Assembly: GCF_020524025.1 (NCBI RefSeq)
Contig: NZ_JAIVKN010000001.1
Coordinates: 62,001-126,000, forward strand
Reading direction: 5' to 3'
DNA from: Halobacillus litoralis
GTDB taxonomy: Bacteria; Bacillota; Bacilli; Bacillales; Halobacillaceae
Length of the DNA stretch: 64,000 nucleotides
The notes beneath the pieces are model-generated. The model searched no databases and was not told the DNA's origin. It saw nothing but the letters and a program-made list of their open reading frames with translations. Positions 34,062 through 44,174 of the stretch are shown here, piece by piece. Numbering within the stretch: position 1 is the first letter of the stretch; each line of letters opens with the position of its first letter. Both the position numbers and the translations under genes were made by a program.

Positions 34062-34247
34062 TTAGACTTCCCGATGATTTTCATGCTTTGTTTCCTTTTG
34101 TCTAGGGATGCTGTGATACTCTCCAATTTGTTCTCGACCGTAAACATTCTGGGTCGTACCGCCTGCCATTCCTTCATTAATCATTCGGTCAACATCAAGT
34201 TCGTATTTGTCTTTTCCTTCATCTACCTCATGTTTTCTCTTATCCAT
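34062..34247 (-). CDS. Small conserved hydrophilic protein
   Basis: The 61-residue product is highly charged with a central DVDRMINEGMAGGTTQ and no hydrophobic segment. The ribosome binding site AAAAAGGAGGTG eight bases before ATG is excellent, which is the main support that it is real. It is convergent with the CstR-like gene and shares its terminator region. Such short, polar Bacillaceae proteins are often sporulation-related, but nothing here proves that. Confidence 0.6.
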   Translation of the reverse strand: MDKRKHEVDEGKDKYELDVDRMINEGMAGGTTQNVYGREQIGEYHSIPRQKETKHENHREV

Positions 34248-34549
34248 TTCTACACCTCCTTTTTTATATCATTTCCACTCCTTGCTTATTCAATGAGAAG
34301 GGTAAGCCATAAAGCTGCCTGCCCACCTTATATTTAATATAAATAATACATGCTGAACTCTTATGCCTGTTCACGACCAGCACCTATAACCTTTTTTCAC
34401 CAGGGTGGAAAAGCAAAGGGGGTTATCTTTTGGGGGAAGGTATGTGAGGGGGAACATGGGATGATTCAGTTGTTGGAAGGGGCTCTTGTTGGCACAACCA
34501 TGTTATATCCAGTATACTTGGAGCACTAAGATTAGAAAGAGGTTGTACT
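34248..34549. other. Intergenic region upstream of yheB
   Basis: About 300 bases. A 22-codon frame at 34461-34529 with AGGGGGAA upstream may be a small ORF or chance. ATAACC / GGTTAT and CACC / GGTG near 34388-34425 form a weak hairpin. No confident promoter is seen. Confidence 0.3.
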
Positions 34550-35686
34550 ATGCATCCAGTTATACTTATCCTCATTATGATCGGCATAGGAGCATTTATT
34601 GGTGGACTCACCAATTCATTAGCTATCAAAATGCTGTTTCGTCCATATAAAGCTTTGTACATAGGGAAATTCCGCCTGCCATTCACCCCTGGTTTAATCC
34701 CTAAGCGCCAAAAAGAACTGGCACAGCAATTAGGAAAAATGGTTGTGAACCATCTTCTCACCCCAGAGGGGATCCGGCGCAAATTAACCCATTCAAAATT
34801 CCAGGAACAGATGACAGGATGGGCAAAAGCAGAAGTGACGAAGATGCTTCAACAGGAAAAGACCGTATCAGACCTGCTTACTGTTTTTCATGTCGAAGTT
34901 ACTTCTGATATGTTAAAGCAGAACATAGCGGAATGGGTGGAAGAGCGCTACCATGATGTGATGACTAATTACAGAGAAGTACGTCTGGAAGATCTCCTGA
35001 CTACGCAATGGAAGAATAGAATAGATGACGGGGTAGACCAGTCCGCAGATTATATTCAACAAAGTATAGTCGCTTACTTCCATAGTACAGAAGGCAGGGA
35101 AAAGGTATCTGCTTTAATTGAAAATTATTTAGATAATCAAGGGTTTTTAGGAAATATGATTTCTTCTTTTATGGGGCCGGAAGGTTTGACGGAGCGTGTT
35201 TACCCGATTCTTCTAAAGTATGTATCTGATCGTGAGATGAATGAATGGTTAAAATCGCTGCTCCATTCAGAAAAAAATAAGTGGATGGATCAGCCGCTGT
35301 CTTATATAGAAGATATGATCGGATCACAGACAATAGGTAAAACTCTAGGGCAGGCTGTTTCTAACTACCTTCCTGTAGAGCAGTGGACGAAGAAGACAAT
35401 AGCTGAATGGAGCGAACCTTTTCAGGAGAAAATTTCTGAGCATGTGGTGCCGGCTTTAGTTGAAAAGTCCATTGTTCTTTTATCCTCTAAAATAGAACAC
35501 ATGATGGATACCTTCCGATTAGCTGAAGTTGTACAAGAAGAGGTTGAATCATTCCAAGTGGAAAGACTAGAGGAAATGGTGTTGGGCATTTCCAGAAGAG
35601 AATTCAAGATGATTACCTATTTAGGTGCTCTCCTTGGAGGAATTATTGGTTTGCTGCAAGCGATGATTGTGCTATTTTTCGGATAA
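34550..35686 (+). CDS. yheB: DUF445 membrane protein, YheB
   Basis: The 378-residue product has one hydrophobic helix at each end (residues 3-24 and about 358-377) and a long helical middle. The N-terminal GIGAFIGGLTNSLAIKMLFRPYKA and FTPGLIPKRQKELA are DUF445 signatures. It is probably an inner-membrane protein with both ends in the membrane; its role is unknown. ATG follows AAGAGGTTG. The yheB-yheA order equals B. subtilis. Confidence 0.88.
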   Translation: MHPVILILIMIGIGAFIGGLTNSLAIKMLFRPYKALYIGKFRLPFTPGLIPKRQKELAQQLGKMVVNHLLTPEGIRRKLTHSKFQEQMTGWAKAEVTKMLQQEKTVSDLLTVFHVEVTSDMLKQNIAEWVEERYHDVMTNYREVRLEDLLTTQWKNRIDDGVDQSADYIQQSIVAYFHSTEGREKVSALIENYLDNQGFLGNMISSFMGPEGLTERVYPILLKYVSDREMNEWLKSLLHSEKNKWMDQPLSYIEDMIGSQTIGKTLGQAVSNYLPVEQWTKKTIAEWSEPFQEKISEHVVPALVEKSIVLLSSKIEHMMDTFRLAEVVQEEVESFQVERLEEMVLGISRREFKMITYLGALLGGIIGLLQAMIVLFFG

Positions 35687-35769
35687 TAACCTATTCCTAT
35701 ACAGACCTTAGTGAGTTTGTTATAGTGGGGTAGGAGTGCAAGAACGAATATTAGGAGGTACTTATTTTT

Positions 35770-36129
35770 ATGGCAAATTTATATGATTACGCGTATGATC
35801 TAGAGAAAGCAATCCGCAATAGTGAAGAGTTTAACGGCTTGAAAGAAGCTTATGAAGCTGTTATGAACGACGAAGCGGCGAAGAAAATGTTCGACGATTT
35901 CCGTCAAACTCAAATTACGCTTCAGCAAAAGCAGATGCAGGGCGAAGAAATTTCTGAGGAAGAAGTTGAGGAAGCACGCAAAGTTGTTGAACTTGTTCAA
36001 CAGCACCCTCAAATTTCTAAACTTATGGAAGAAGAACAGCGCTTGAACACAGTGATTAATGATGTCAGCCGGATCATTACAAAACCACTTGAAGAGCTTT
36101 ACGGTAACCCTGAAGAACCACAACAGTAA
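35770..36129 (+). CDS. yheA: YlbF/YmcA-superfamily protein, YheA
   Basis: The 119-residue all-helical product matches YheA: LYDYAYDLEKAIRNSEEFNGLKEAYEAVMND, FDDFRQTQITLQQKQMQGEE, and a C-terminal LNTVINDVSRIITKPLEELYG. It is related to YlbF and YmcA of the RNase-Y accessory Y-complex, but YheA itself has no proven role. ATG is preceded by TTAGGAGG. It is co-directional with yheB, 83 bases on. Confidence 0.92.
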   Translation: MANLYDYAYDLEKAIRNSEEFNGLKEAYEAVMNDEAAKKMFDDFRQTQITLQQKQMQGEEISEEEVEEARKVVELVQQHPQISKLMEEEQRLNTVINDVSRIITKPLEELYGNPEEPQQ

Positions 36130-36167
36130 TAGATTGTTCGATATAGGAATGACCTCTCATTCCATAG

Positions 36168-36199
36168 AAAAAGGCCTCCGGTTTCGGAGGCCTTTTTTT
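36168..36199 (+). terminator. Terminator of yheA
   Basis: AAGGCCTCCG / CGGAGGCCTT with loop GTTT and T run. Confidence 0.93.
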
Positions 36200-36417
36200 T
36201 AGGCTCTTTCAATTGAAATCACATGTAAGAATTCGTTAATTCGTGGTCCAATACTTCAATGATGAGCCTAAGTGAAATCAACATCTACAAATATTAGAGA
36301 TAATGAAAAGAAACATATTTTCTATCTTGCAATTCCTTGTCGATAATTGCAGGAAAAGTTCCTTCGCTTGCCGAAACAAGGTTGATGAAGGATTTTTCCA
36401 ACTACAGGAGGGTGAAC

Positions 36418-37188
36418 ATGAAAAATTTTATTATCGAAGAAAAGGATAATGTTGTTCATTTAAAGATAGCACGTGGTGAAAAATACAATGCATTGAATCC
36501 AGAAATGCTTGAGGAGTTCACTTCCGCACTGGAAGACATAAAAAAATCTTCTGCTCAAATCGTCTTGCTTTCCGGTCAGGGAGATGGTTTTTGTGCGGGC
36601 GGAGATTTAAGTATGATGAAAGAAGTGGCTGATCGCGGGAAGTATGAAGCTGTTATGGAGAATATTGAATATATTGTAAAGTCTTTTTACACCATGCCTA
36701 AAATTGTGATTTCTGCTCTCCATGGTCCGGTGGTCGGATTAGGACTAAGTATCGCACTTTCCTCTGACTATGTGATGGCAGAGCAGGGGTGTAAACTGTC
36801 TATGAACTTTATCGGCATTGCTCTGGCTCCTGATGGAGGAGGTCATTTCTGGCTGCAGGAGCGGTTAGGGACTCATCAGGCTAAGCATTTTGCGTGGAAA
36901 GGGGAGGAAATGTCCGCACAGCAAGCTTTTGATAACAAGTTGATTGACAAGGTTGTGGATGATTCTGTTCACCTGGAAGCGGAGCGGTTAGCAGTCAAAT
37001 GGAGTCATAGTCCTTTAAAATCCATGATTGCAACCAAAGAAATTTATCATAAATATGGTTTGGAAAAACTAGAGACCTACTTAGCCAAAGAGCGTGAAGT
37101 GCAGTGGAACCTGCGCCAGACAGCTGATCATTTAGAAGGGGTCCAAGCTTTTTTTGAGAAGAGAAAACCTCAGTTTCAGGGAAAGTAA
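36418..37188 (+). CDS. yhaR: Enoyl-CoA hydratase/isomerase family protein, YhaR
   Basis: The 256-residue crotonase-fold protein has LNPEMLEEF, the oxyanion-hole segment LSGQGDGFCAGGDLSMM, and ISALHGPVVGLGLSIALSSDYVMAE. At the second catalytic zone it has IALAPDGGGHFWL (Asp rather than the Glu typical of crotonase), so isomerase or other chemistry is possible. ATG 36418 follows AGGAGGGTGAAC; the frame extends upstream without a site. Equivalent to B. subtilis yhaR, before yhaQ. Confidence 0.87.
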   Translation: MKNFIIEEKDNVVHLKIARGEKYNALNPEMLEEFTSALEDIKKSSAQIVLLSGQGDGFCAGGDLSMMKEVADRGKYEAVMENIEYIVKSFYTMPKIVISALHGPVVGLGLSIALSSDYVMAEQGCKLSMNFIGIALAPDGGGHFWLQERLGTHQAKHFAWKGEEMSAQQAFDNKLIDKVVDDSVHLEAERLAVKWSHSPLKSMIATKEIYHKYGLEKLETYLAKEREVQWNLRQTADHLEGVQAFFEKRKPQFQGK

Positions 37189-37220
37189 AAACGTCGCGCT
37201 GATTCAGCGCGACGTTTTAT
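37187..37220. terminator. Bidirectional terminator
   Basis: AAAACGTCGCGCTGA / CAGCGCGACGTTTT palindrome between convergent yhaR and yhzD-like genes. Confidence 0.92.
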
Positions 37221-37223
37221 TTT

Positions 37224-37409
37224 TCAGCGGTGAAATAAAACCAAATGACCATCGGGAGCTACACAGCGATGTGTGTGTGAGCTGAATCCCTGCTCAGCCA
37301 GTCTTTTCGTTCCTATTTCCTTTGCTTGATTGTCATTTTCTGCTTCAAATGTTTCATCAAGTACATTGGTTCCATCTTTTTCGAATACAGTTAGAAAGTA
37401 TTGTTTCAT
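37224..37409 (-). CDS. yhzD: YhzD-like small protein
   Basis: The 61-residue product begins with MKQYFLTVFEKDGTNVLDETF and ends HRCVAPDGHLVLFHR, the pattern of B. subtilis YhzD, a small conserved protein of unknown role. It has predicted beta-alpha-beta structure. ATG is preceded by GAGGAGG. It is also next to yhaR in related genomes, which supports the symbol. Confidence 0.75.
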   Translation of the reverse strand: MKQYFLTVFEKDGTNVLDETFEAENDNQAKEIGTKRLAEQGFSSHTHRCVAPDGHLVLFHR

Positions 37410-37674
37410 AGGTGTGCCTCCTCGAATGAATAGTTGTTCATTTATTTAATTTCTCATGAAAAGTTAAAAATCCTGCTTAAGTGAAAGAATTTGTCTACTT
37501 TTGTTAAATGTATTCAATTTAACCGTTAAGGTAACAAAGAGAATCGAACTCATTCGAGTCGGGCAGGCGGATGAAAAGAAGTGAAAAAATGAAAAATTAA
37601 ACCTGGATGAAGAAGGTAAATGAAACCATTTATACAATTTGTTCGTAGTAAAAGGAGATAAAGGGGGAAGGAAC

Positions 37675-38574
37675 ATGACTTTACGTTTACAGGACGTTAC
37701 TAAGAAATTTGGTTCGTTTACAGCCGTCAATCAATTGTCTTTGGAGATTCCTGAAAGACAAATATTTGGATTTCTAGGAGCCAATGGAGCTGGCAAGACA
37801 ACAACTTTTCGAATGATATTGGGATTGATCGATCAAACGCGTGGAGATATCTCATGGAATAATGGAAATATTGGATATGGGGAAAGCCATTTAATTGGCT
37901 ATCTGCCGGAAGAAAGAGGACTCTATCCAAAAATGAAAGTCAAAGATCAGCTTGTTTATCTGGCGAAACTAAGAGGAATGAAAAAAGCTGAGGCACTCAA
38001 GGAACTTGAACAATGGCTGGAACGATTTAAAGTGCCGGAATATAAAAATAAAAAGGTAGAAGAGTTGTCGAAGGGAAATCAACAGAAGATACAGTTTATC
38101 TCGGCTGTTTTACATAAACCAAAGTTGTTGATTCTTGATGAACCGTTTTCGGGACTTGACCCCGTTAATGTAGAAATGCTGAAAGAGGCAGTTGTTGATT
38201 TAAAAGAAGCAGGTACTTCCATTGTGTTTTCTTCTCATAGAATGGAGCATGTTGAAGAATTATGTGAAAGTCTTTGTATTCTGCATCACGGATCCCCCGT
38301 TGTTCACGGGAAGCTGAAGGAAATAAAGAAATCATTCGGGAAGAAAAACATACGAATTCATGCGGATTTCGATTTATCTTTTCTAAAGGATGCTTCTGGT
38401 GTAATGAAATATAAGCCGCTCAGTAATGGGTGTGAGCTGCAAATAGAGAGAGAAGAAATAGCTCAAAGTATCTTCGAAAAGCTTCAAGGTAAGGGTTTTG
38501 TGCGAACTTTTGACCTTGAAGAGCCGACACTGAATGATATTTTTATTGAAAAGGTAGGGGCTGCATATGAATAA
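37675..38574 (+). CDS. yhaQ: ABC transporter ATPase, YhaQ (NatA-like)
   Basis: The 299-residue ABC ATPase has Walker A GANGAGKTT, signature LSKGNQQK, Walker B LLILDEPFSGLD and a C-terminal accessory domain from about residue 215. Similar to NatA, the ATPase of a sodium exporter. ATG 37675 follows AAGGGGGAAGGAAC. It overlaps yhaP by eight bases, so both are one transporter. Confidence 0.9.
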   Translation: MTLRLQDVTKKFGSFTAVNQLSLEIPERQIFGFLGANGAGKTTTFRMILGLIDQTRGDISWNNGNIGYGESHLIGYLPEERGLYPKMKVKDQLVYLAKLRGMKKAEALKELEQWLERFKVPEYKNKKVEELSKGNQQKIQFISAVLHKPKLLILDEPFSGLDPVNVEMLKEAVVDLKEAGTSIVFSSHRMEHVEELCESLCILHHGSPVVHGKLKEIKKSFGKKNIRIHADFDLSFLKDASGVMKYKPLSNGCELQIEREEIAQSIFEKLQGKGFVRTFDLEEPTLNDIFIEKVGAAYE

Positions 38575-39817
38575 GTTCTTTATTATGATGGGGCATACTT
38601 ATCTCAATCGGGTAAAATCAAAATCATTTGTCATCACAACCATCATTATGATTTTGTTAATTACTGGATTGTCTAATCTGCAGTCAATCATGGAAACATT
38701 CGGGAGCGAAGATAAAGAAAAGAAAGTTGCTGTTATCACTGAAAATGCCTCGTGGTATCAATCCTTAGAGCAGTCACTATCAACCAATGAAGGAATAACG
38801 TTGGAAATATATAAGGGAGATCTGGAAGAAGCTAAAAGTGAGGTGGAGGAAGGCAGTTATCATTCAGTTGTTCAAATTGAAAGTGGTGAAAATAATCTTC
38901 CAGAAGCTACTTACTATGCCAATCAAATAGCTAATACAGGTAGTAGTGAGCCTGTCCGGCAGGCTTTGCAGCAAGTGAAAACCCAGCAGGTGACCCAGGA
39001 GGCGGATATTGAGTCTGATACTTTGCAGCTGATTTCTTCACCCGTTTCCTTTGAACTCGTCGCACTTGAAAAGAGCGCAAAAACAGCGGAAGAGTTAAAC
39101 CAAACGCGGGGTCTGGTCTATATTATGTTGTTCTTTATGTATTTTGCGGTCATCATGTATGGCCAGATGATCTCTACAGAAGTGGCAACGGAAAAGTCTA
39201 GTAGAGTTATGGAAATATTAATATCGAGCGTTTCTCCTGTTTCACAGATGTTTGCCAAGATTTTAGGGATTGCCTTGGTTGGTCTTACCCAGTTTTCTAT
39301 TTTTATTATTGCGGGGTATTTAGGGATCAGAAGCAGTTTGAATAATGGGAACGAATCTCTGCTGAATGGCTTGGGTCTTACAGATATACAGGGTTCTACT
39401 GTCGTTTATGCGGTTATCTTCTTTTTACTGGGATACTTATTGTTTGCAACCCTTGCAGCCACACTGGGCTCTCTTGTAAGTCGATTAGAAGATGCCCAAC
39501 AGATGATTGCTCCTATGATTATGCTTGTGGTAGCTGCCTTTTTGATTGCTATGTTTGGACTGGGAATGCCTGACTCCACTTTTATAACCATCAGCTCTTA
39601 TTTTCCTTTCTTTACTCCGCTAATTATGTTCCTGCGGGTAGGGATGCTGGATATTCCTTTATGGGAAGTCGGATTATCGATTGGTTTACTAATCGTTTCT
39701 ATTGCCCTGCTTGGTTGGATAGGGTCAAGAATTTATCGGGGTGGTGTCTTATTATATGGGAAATCTTCTTCTTTAAAAGATTTAAAGACAGCCCTTCAGT
39801 TATCAAAAAAAGAATAA
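38567..39817 (+). CDS. yhaP: ABC-2 type permease, YhaP (NatB-like)
   Basis: The 416-residue product has an N-terminal membrane helix (about 20-38), an extracellular domain (to about 175) and five or six C-terminal helices, the ABC-2 NatB layout. STEVATEKSSRVMEILISSVSPVSQMFAKILG is the family signature. It is paired with yhaQ. NatAB exports Na+ in B. subtilis; cargo of YhaQP is unproven, though sodium export would suit a halophile. Confidence 0.88.
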   Translation: MNKFFIMMGHTYLNRVKSKSFVITTIIMILLITGLSNLQSIMETFGSEDKEKKVAVITENASWYQSLEQSLSTNEGITLEIYKGDLEEAKSEVEEGSYHSVVQIESGENNLPEATYYANQIANTGSSEPVRQALQQVKTQQVTQEADIESDTLQLISSPVSFELVALEKSAKTAEELNQTRGLVYIMLFFMYFAVIMYGQMISTEVATEKSSRVMEILISSVSPVSQMFAKILGIALVGLTQFSIFIIAGYLGIRSSLNNGNESLLNGLGLTDIQGSTVVYAVIFFLLGYLLFATLAATLGSLVSRLEDAQQMIAPMIMLVVAAFLIAMFGLGMPDSTFITISSYFPFFTPLIMFLRVGMLDIPLWEVGLSIGLLIVSIALLGWIGSRIYRGGVLLYGKSSSLKDLKTALQLSKKE

Positions 39818-39939
39818 GCTGGGAAAGAGCTCTGTATGGATGCAGAGTTCTTTTTTATTTCTCTCTTATTTTTACGAACGTGCATTCGGTGTCGGGCTTT
39901 GATAAAATAGAGTAAAACAGGTAAAAGGAGGCGGATGGA

Positions 39940-41199
39940 ATGGTAAAACCAATTCGATTTATCCATAGCGCCGATTTACATATAGATAGTCTTTTTAAAA
40001 CGAAAGGGAATCTGCCTGAAATGCTTCTGGAAAAACTTAGGGCCAGTACGTTTGAAGCGTTTGAGAGGCTTATAGATTTATGTATAGATCAAAAGGTGGA
40101 TTTTCTTTTAATTTCAGGAGATTTATATAATGAAGAAATACGCAGTTTGAAAGCCCAGGTACATCTCCGCCGCGGGTTTGAGCGATTGAACGAACAGGAT
40201 ATTCAAGTGTATTTAAGTTACGGGAATCATGATTATATAAAGGGATCAAAGTATCCTATCGAATTCCCGGAAAACGTCCATGTGTTCCTCACGCATGATG
40301 TTGCTTATTTTCCTTATGTCAGAGAAGGAGAAACACGGGCTCATGTATACGGGTTCAGTTATGAAAAGCGAGAGGTTCGAGAGAGGAAAGCCACAGAATA
40401 TAGAAAAACAGAAGGAGCGGATCTTCATATTGCCATGCTTCATGGCAGTATAGAAACGAATACAGATCATGACGTCTATGCGCCTTTTTCGCTTGGGGAA
40501 TTGAAAAGCCTTGGAATGGATTATTGGGCCCTTGGTCATATTCACAAAAGGCAGGTGCTGTCTGAAGACCCTCCCGTCGTTTATCCAGGGAATATTCAGG
40601 GACGATCGAGAAAAGAGCTGGGCGGCAAAGGAGTCTATTTAGTTGAAGAGCACAAGGAAGGCCTGCTGCGGACTTTTCACCCGCTGCACAGCTTCACTTA
40701 TGAACATGAACTCATCCATAGTGACCAACTGAAAGATGTATCTGAGATAGAACAGGTGTTAGAAGAGGCTAAGCGGAGAGCGTCACTGTTGAATACGCCT
40801 GTCATGCTTACAGTCACTCTTTCTTCTTCAGAAGGTTTTTTAAGAGAGTGGTGGGGATCCGGTATCATACAAGAGTGGACGGATGTTTTAAATGAAGCTG
40901 AGGATTTAGGGAGTAATGAATGGATATGGATTGAAGAGGTGAAAATTGAAGATCGTCCTTCGTGGAGTGAGGGGGAATTGGTCAAGAGCCATCATTTCTC
41001 AGGAGAGTTTTTAAAACACTTGAATGAAACAAAGGAGTCAGTGATGAATGAGTGGCTGGCGCCGTTGTATGCTCATCGAAAACTATCAAAATATGTAGAT
41101 GTTCTATCAGAAGCAGAGAGGAAAGAAGTGATAGAGGAAGCGAAATCTTTGACTGTCGAAAGTTTGTTAGGGGAGGAGGGAGAAAGCAATGAGAATTGA
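39940..41199 (+). CDS. yhaO: SbcD/Mre11-type DNA repair exonuclease, YhaO
   Basis: The 419-residue calcineurin-type phosphoesterase has metal motifs IHSADLHIDS (DxH), ISGDLYNE (GDxxN-like), SYGNHDYI (GNHD), MLHGSIE (H) and ALGHIHKRQ (GHIH). A C-terminal capping domain starts near residue 280. It should work with YhaN as an Mre11-Rad50-like pair. ATG is preceded by AGGAGGCGG. It overlaps yhaN by 11 bases. Confidence 0.92.
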   Translation: MVKPIRFIHSADLHIDSLFKTKGNLPEMLLEKLRASTFEAFERLIDLCIDQKVDFLLISGDLYNEEIRSLKAQVHLRRGFERLNEQDIQVYLSYGNHDYIKGSKYPIEFPENVHVFLTHDVAYFPYVREGETRAHVYGFSYEKREVRERKATEYRKTEGADLHIAMLHGSIETNTDHDVYAPFSLGELKSLGMDYWALGHIHKRQVLSEDPPVVYPGNIQGRSRKELGGKGVYLVEEHKEGLLRTFHPLHSFTYEHELIHSDQLKDVSEIEQVLEEAKRRASLLNTPVMLTVTLSSSEGFLREWWGSGIIQEWTDVLNEAEDLGSNEWIWIEEVKIEDRPSWSEGELVKSHHFSGEFLKHLNETKESVMNEWLAPLYAHRKLSKYVDVLSEAERKEVIEEAKSLTVESLLGEEGESNEN

Positions 41200-44089
41200 A
41201 GAGATAAAAATCTTTGGCTTTGGAAAATGGAGGGATTATCATACCCCTTTACATACTCTTCACCCAAATCTTGTGACAGGTAAAAACGAAGCAGGGAAAT
41301 CAACGCTGTACCAATTTCTTTTATACATATTATTTGATCTGCCACCAAAACAAAGAGAGATCTATTTTCCCAAAAAAGGAGGAACCCTCGGGGGGCAGCT
41401 CCTTTTGCAGACACAGGAACATGGTTCAGTTTGGGTTGAACGGATATACGACCGAAACCAGGGAAAGGCTGTCTGCCGGACTTCTTCAGGAAAAGTGTAT
41501 GGGGAGAAATGGCTGGAGAACATTTTGGGAGGGACGAAGAGAAATGAGTATGCGTCCATTTTCAGTTTTAATTCAGAAGACCTGACAAAGCTGAACAATC
41601 TCTCTGGAGATAAGCTGGGCGAAACACTTTTAAATGTTGGTTTAACTGGGTCGGATCATATTTATCGAACAGAAAAGTGGTTGGAGAAACAGGTGGAGGA
41701 CAGGTTTAAACCCAGAGGGAAAAAACCAGAGATTAATGAACAGCTTCAAATAGTAGAGCGGCTGCACCAGAAAATTCGCTCGGTTGAGAATGAGGAAGAT
41801 CATTACCAAAAACTCCAAAAAGAAAAACAGGAGATTCATCATCAAATTAATCGATTAGAGGAAGAGTGGAAGCAGAGAACCAACGATCTCTACCGAGCGC
41901 AGCAGATCCTAAAGGCTCGCCCCCTTCTTATTCAATATCATCAAACTGTACGCGAACTTGCAGACGAGGATATCATTCATTTTCCAGATTCAGGCGTGGA
42001 AAGGTATCAGCATTTAAAAGAGCATATTTTACCTCTGGAATCTGAAAAGCAGCTGCTCACATCTGATCTTGAAGAGCTTCATCAGTCAATAGATGAGCTT
42101 GGTCCCATTGGCAGCCCTCAACTGCTTGAAGAAGCTCAATCACTTTTAAATGTACGTCCAGAGTATGAACAGACTGTGTATGAGTACGAAAGCTCCTTAC
42201 GGCAGTCTGAGCGTTTAAGGGAACAGGTTCAGAAAGATTTGAGTTATATGGATGTGTCTCTGGACGAAGGGGAACTGGATGAGTATCCTCTTCCATTCTA
42301 TATAGAAGAGACATGGCGTGACATAAAAAAAGAAACAGAAAAAATCGAGCAAGAACAACAATTCCTGAAAGAACAGGAAGAAGATATGGATCGAGAATTT
42401 AAGCGGATAAAAAATAATAAATCATCCATAGAAAAAGCACAGATCAGTAATGAAAAAATAAAGACTTATAAAAACAAACTGCAGGGGGTTTACGAAACAG
42501 CCGGATCTTCATCAGACGATCAAACATCCCAGGTTAGGATGAAAAAACAGCGGTTAGGTGCTTCTACAGCCGCCTTTTGCAGCGTGGTAATTGGAGGGTT
42601 CTTGCAATGGTTAGGGAGCGGAATGGAACTACTGTTCATTATGCTTCTGACAGGTACTGGATTTGCTTACTATGCATATCAAATCCATAGGAAGATACAA
42701 AAACGCCATAATGACTCGTATGGAGATGATTACACAGATCATGAAGTGGAAGAAGCCAGAAGGCAGATACAGCAGTATGAAGCCCATCAAACAGAGTTAA
42801 AACATTTACATGAGCAATGGAAGCAATTGAATCAAGAGGACATAAGGCTTAATGAAAAAAGAAATAATCTTCAACAAAGAGAAAAAAGATTATCTGCACT
42901 AAAGGATGAACAGGTGAGTCATTACCCTTTTTTGGCAGCCTTAGATGTACAACATTGGGAAAAGCTGTTTCATCTCTTAAGCCAAACTCGTGAAAAGAGA
43001 CGGGGATACCTTAATCAAGTAGAAGATATAAAAAAATACACGGCTAAAGAAAAGGAAATTAAAGAAAAGCTTCAAGCGTTTTATCATCGGTTGGACTGGG
43101 AATTTAATGAGGAACACATGAATCGTCAGTGGCAGCTTTTAGAAGAGTGGAAAAACCAACAGCTCGCTAAACAAGAACAACTTCGACAGAAAAAGACAAC
43201 AGTGGAGAGTGTTAGAAAACGGTTGAAAGAAACAGAATTTAAACTGCAAACGTTTGAGAAACAGAGAGATCAGCTTTATAACGAAGCGTCCGTTTTAACG
43301 GAGCAGAAGTTTTTTGAGAGATCAGCTCTAAAGCAAAAGCAGGAACAAAGAATTCATCAGAAAGCAGAACTTGAAAGACAATTTGAGGGAATGCTGTCAG
43401 GTGACGAGCAGGATGACCTTATGGTTCAGGATAAAGTGCCTGAAGAGAGTGAACTGCAGTCATGGATAGAACGTTGTAAGCAGGATAAACAGCAGTTGGA
43501 AGAGCAGAAATCAGAAGCACAGCAAAAACTAGCTGATATTCATAGTGCTGTGAAACAAATGGAGAATTCTGATGAACGGTCTCGAATCACCCATCTTTTT
43601 CATTTGGAAAAAGATAAATTACGCTCTCAGGCTAAGGAATGGGCCGCCTATCAAGTAGCTTTGCAATCCTTAAAAGAGACAAAACAAACATACAAGGAAA
43701 AGTACCTGCCAAAAGTGCTGGAAACGGCCGAAGAGTATTTTACAAAATTGACAGAGGGGCAGTACATTCATATCCATTTTCCAGAAGGATTGGAACACCT
43801 CAAAATCAAGCACAAGAACGGTTTAGTTTATACACTTGATGAACTCTCAAGAGGGACAAGGGACCAGTTATACATTTCCATTCGACTCGCCTTAGGTGTA
43901 ACGATGGCTGAGACACTTCGTCTACCATTTTTAGTGGATGATGCTTTTGTACATTTTGATTCTGTACGTTTACAAGCGATGGTACAGATTCTAGAAGAAT
44001 TGTCAGTGGAGCATCAAATGATTATTTTTACATGGAGAAGCGATTTACAGAAGTCCTTTCAATCTCCAAATGTTCTGCGTCTTCAATAA
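41189..44089 (+). CDS. yhaN: SbcC/Rad50-like ATPase, YhaN
   Basis: The 966-residue SMC-like ATPase has Walker A TGKNEAGKST near residue 35, long coiled coils over residues 175-400 and 530-830, and C-terminal signature LSRGTRDQLYISIRLAL and Walker B LPFLVDDAFVHFD. A hydrophobic hairpin (about residues 460-495, TAAFCSVVIGGFLQW, LLFIMLLTGTG) in the coiled-coil apex is a YhaN trait and replaces the Zn hook of Rad50. Likely DNA-end processing with YhaO at the membrane. Confidence 0.92.
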   Translation: MRIEEIKIFGFGKWRDYHTPLHTLHPNLVTGKNEAGKSTLYQFLLYILFDLPPKQREIYFPKKGGTLGGQLLLQTQEHGSVWVERIYDRNQGKAVCRTSSGKVYGEKWLENILGGTKRNEYASIFSFNSEDLTKLNNLSGDKLGETLLNVGLTGSDHIYRTEKWLEKQVEDRFKPRGKKPEINEQLQIVERLHQKIRSVENEEDHYQKLQKEKQEIHHQINRLEEEWKQRTNDLYRAQQILKARPLLIQYHQTVRELADEDIIHFPDSGVERYQHLKEHILPLESEKQLLTSDLEELHQSIDELGPIGSPQLLEEAQSLLNVRPEYEQTVYEYESSLRQSERLREQVQKDLSYMDVSLDEGELDEYPLPFYIEETWRDIKKETEKIEQEQQFLKEQEEDMDREFKRIKNNKSSIEKAQISNEKIKTYKNKLQGVYETAGSSSDDQTSQVRMKKQRLGASTAAFCSVVIGGFLQWLGSGMELLFIMLLTGTGFAYYAYQIHRKIQKRHNDSYGDDYTDHEVEEARRQIQQYEAHQTELKHLHEQWKQLNQEDIRLNEKRNNLQQREKRLSALKDEQVSHYPFLAALDVQHWEKLFHLLSQTREKRRGYLNQVEDIKKYTAKEKEIKEKLQAFYHRLDWEFNEEHMNRQWQLLEEWKNQQLAKQEQLRQKKTTVESVRKRLKETEFKLQTFEKQRDQLYNEASVLTEQKFFERSALKQKQEQRIHQKAELERQFEGMLSGDEQDDLMVQDKVPEESELQSWIERCKQDKQQLEEQKSEAQQKLADIHSAVKQMENSDERSRITHLFHLEKDKLRSQAKEWAAYQVALQSLKETKQTYKEKYLPKVLETAEEYFTKLTEGQYIHIHFPEGLEHLKIKHKNGLVYTLDELSRGTRDQLYISIRLALGVTMAETLRLPFLVDDAFVHFDSVRLQAMVQILEELSVEHQMIIFTWRSDLQKSFQSPNVLRLQ

Positions 44090-44174
44090 AATGCAGGTTT
44101 AGTTCGCAATATGTGAACTTTAATGATAAAATGTTTTAAGATTACTTGAGTATTAAGCAAATGGAGGGTTTCCA

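Noticed and set aside
37530-37570. tRNA T-arm-like sequence on the minus strand (GAGTTCGATTCTC)
   Set aside because: No matching acceptor, D-arm or anticodon arm can be built around it; it lies in the spacer before yhaQ.
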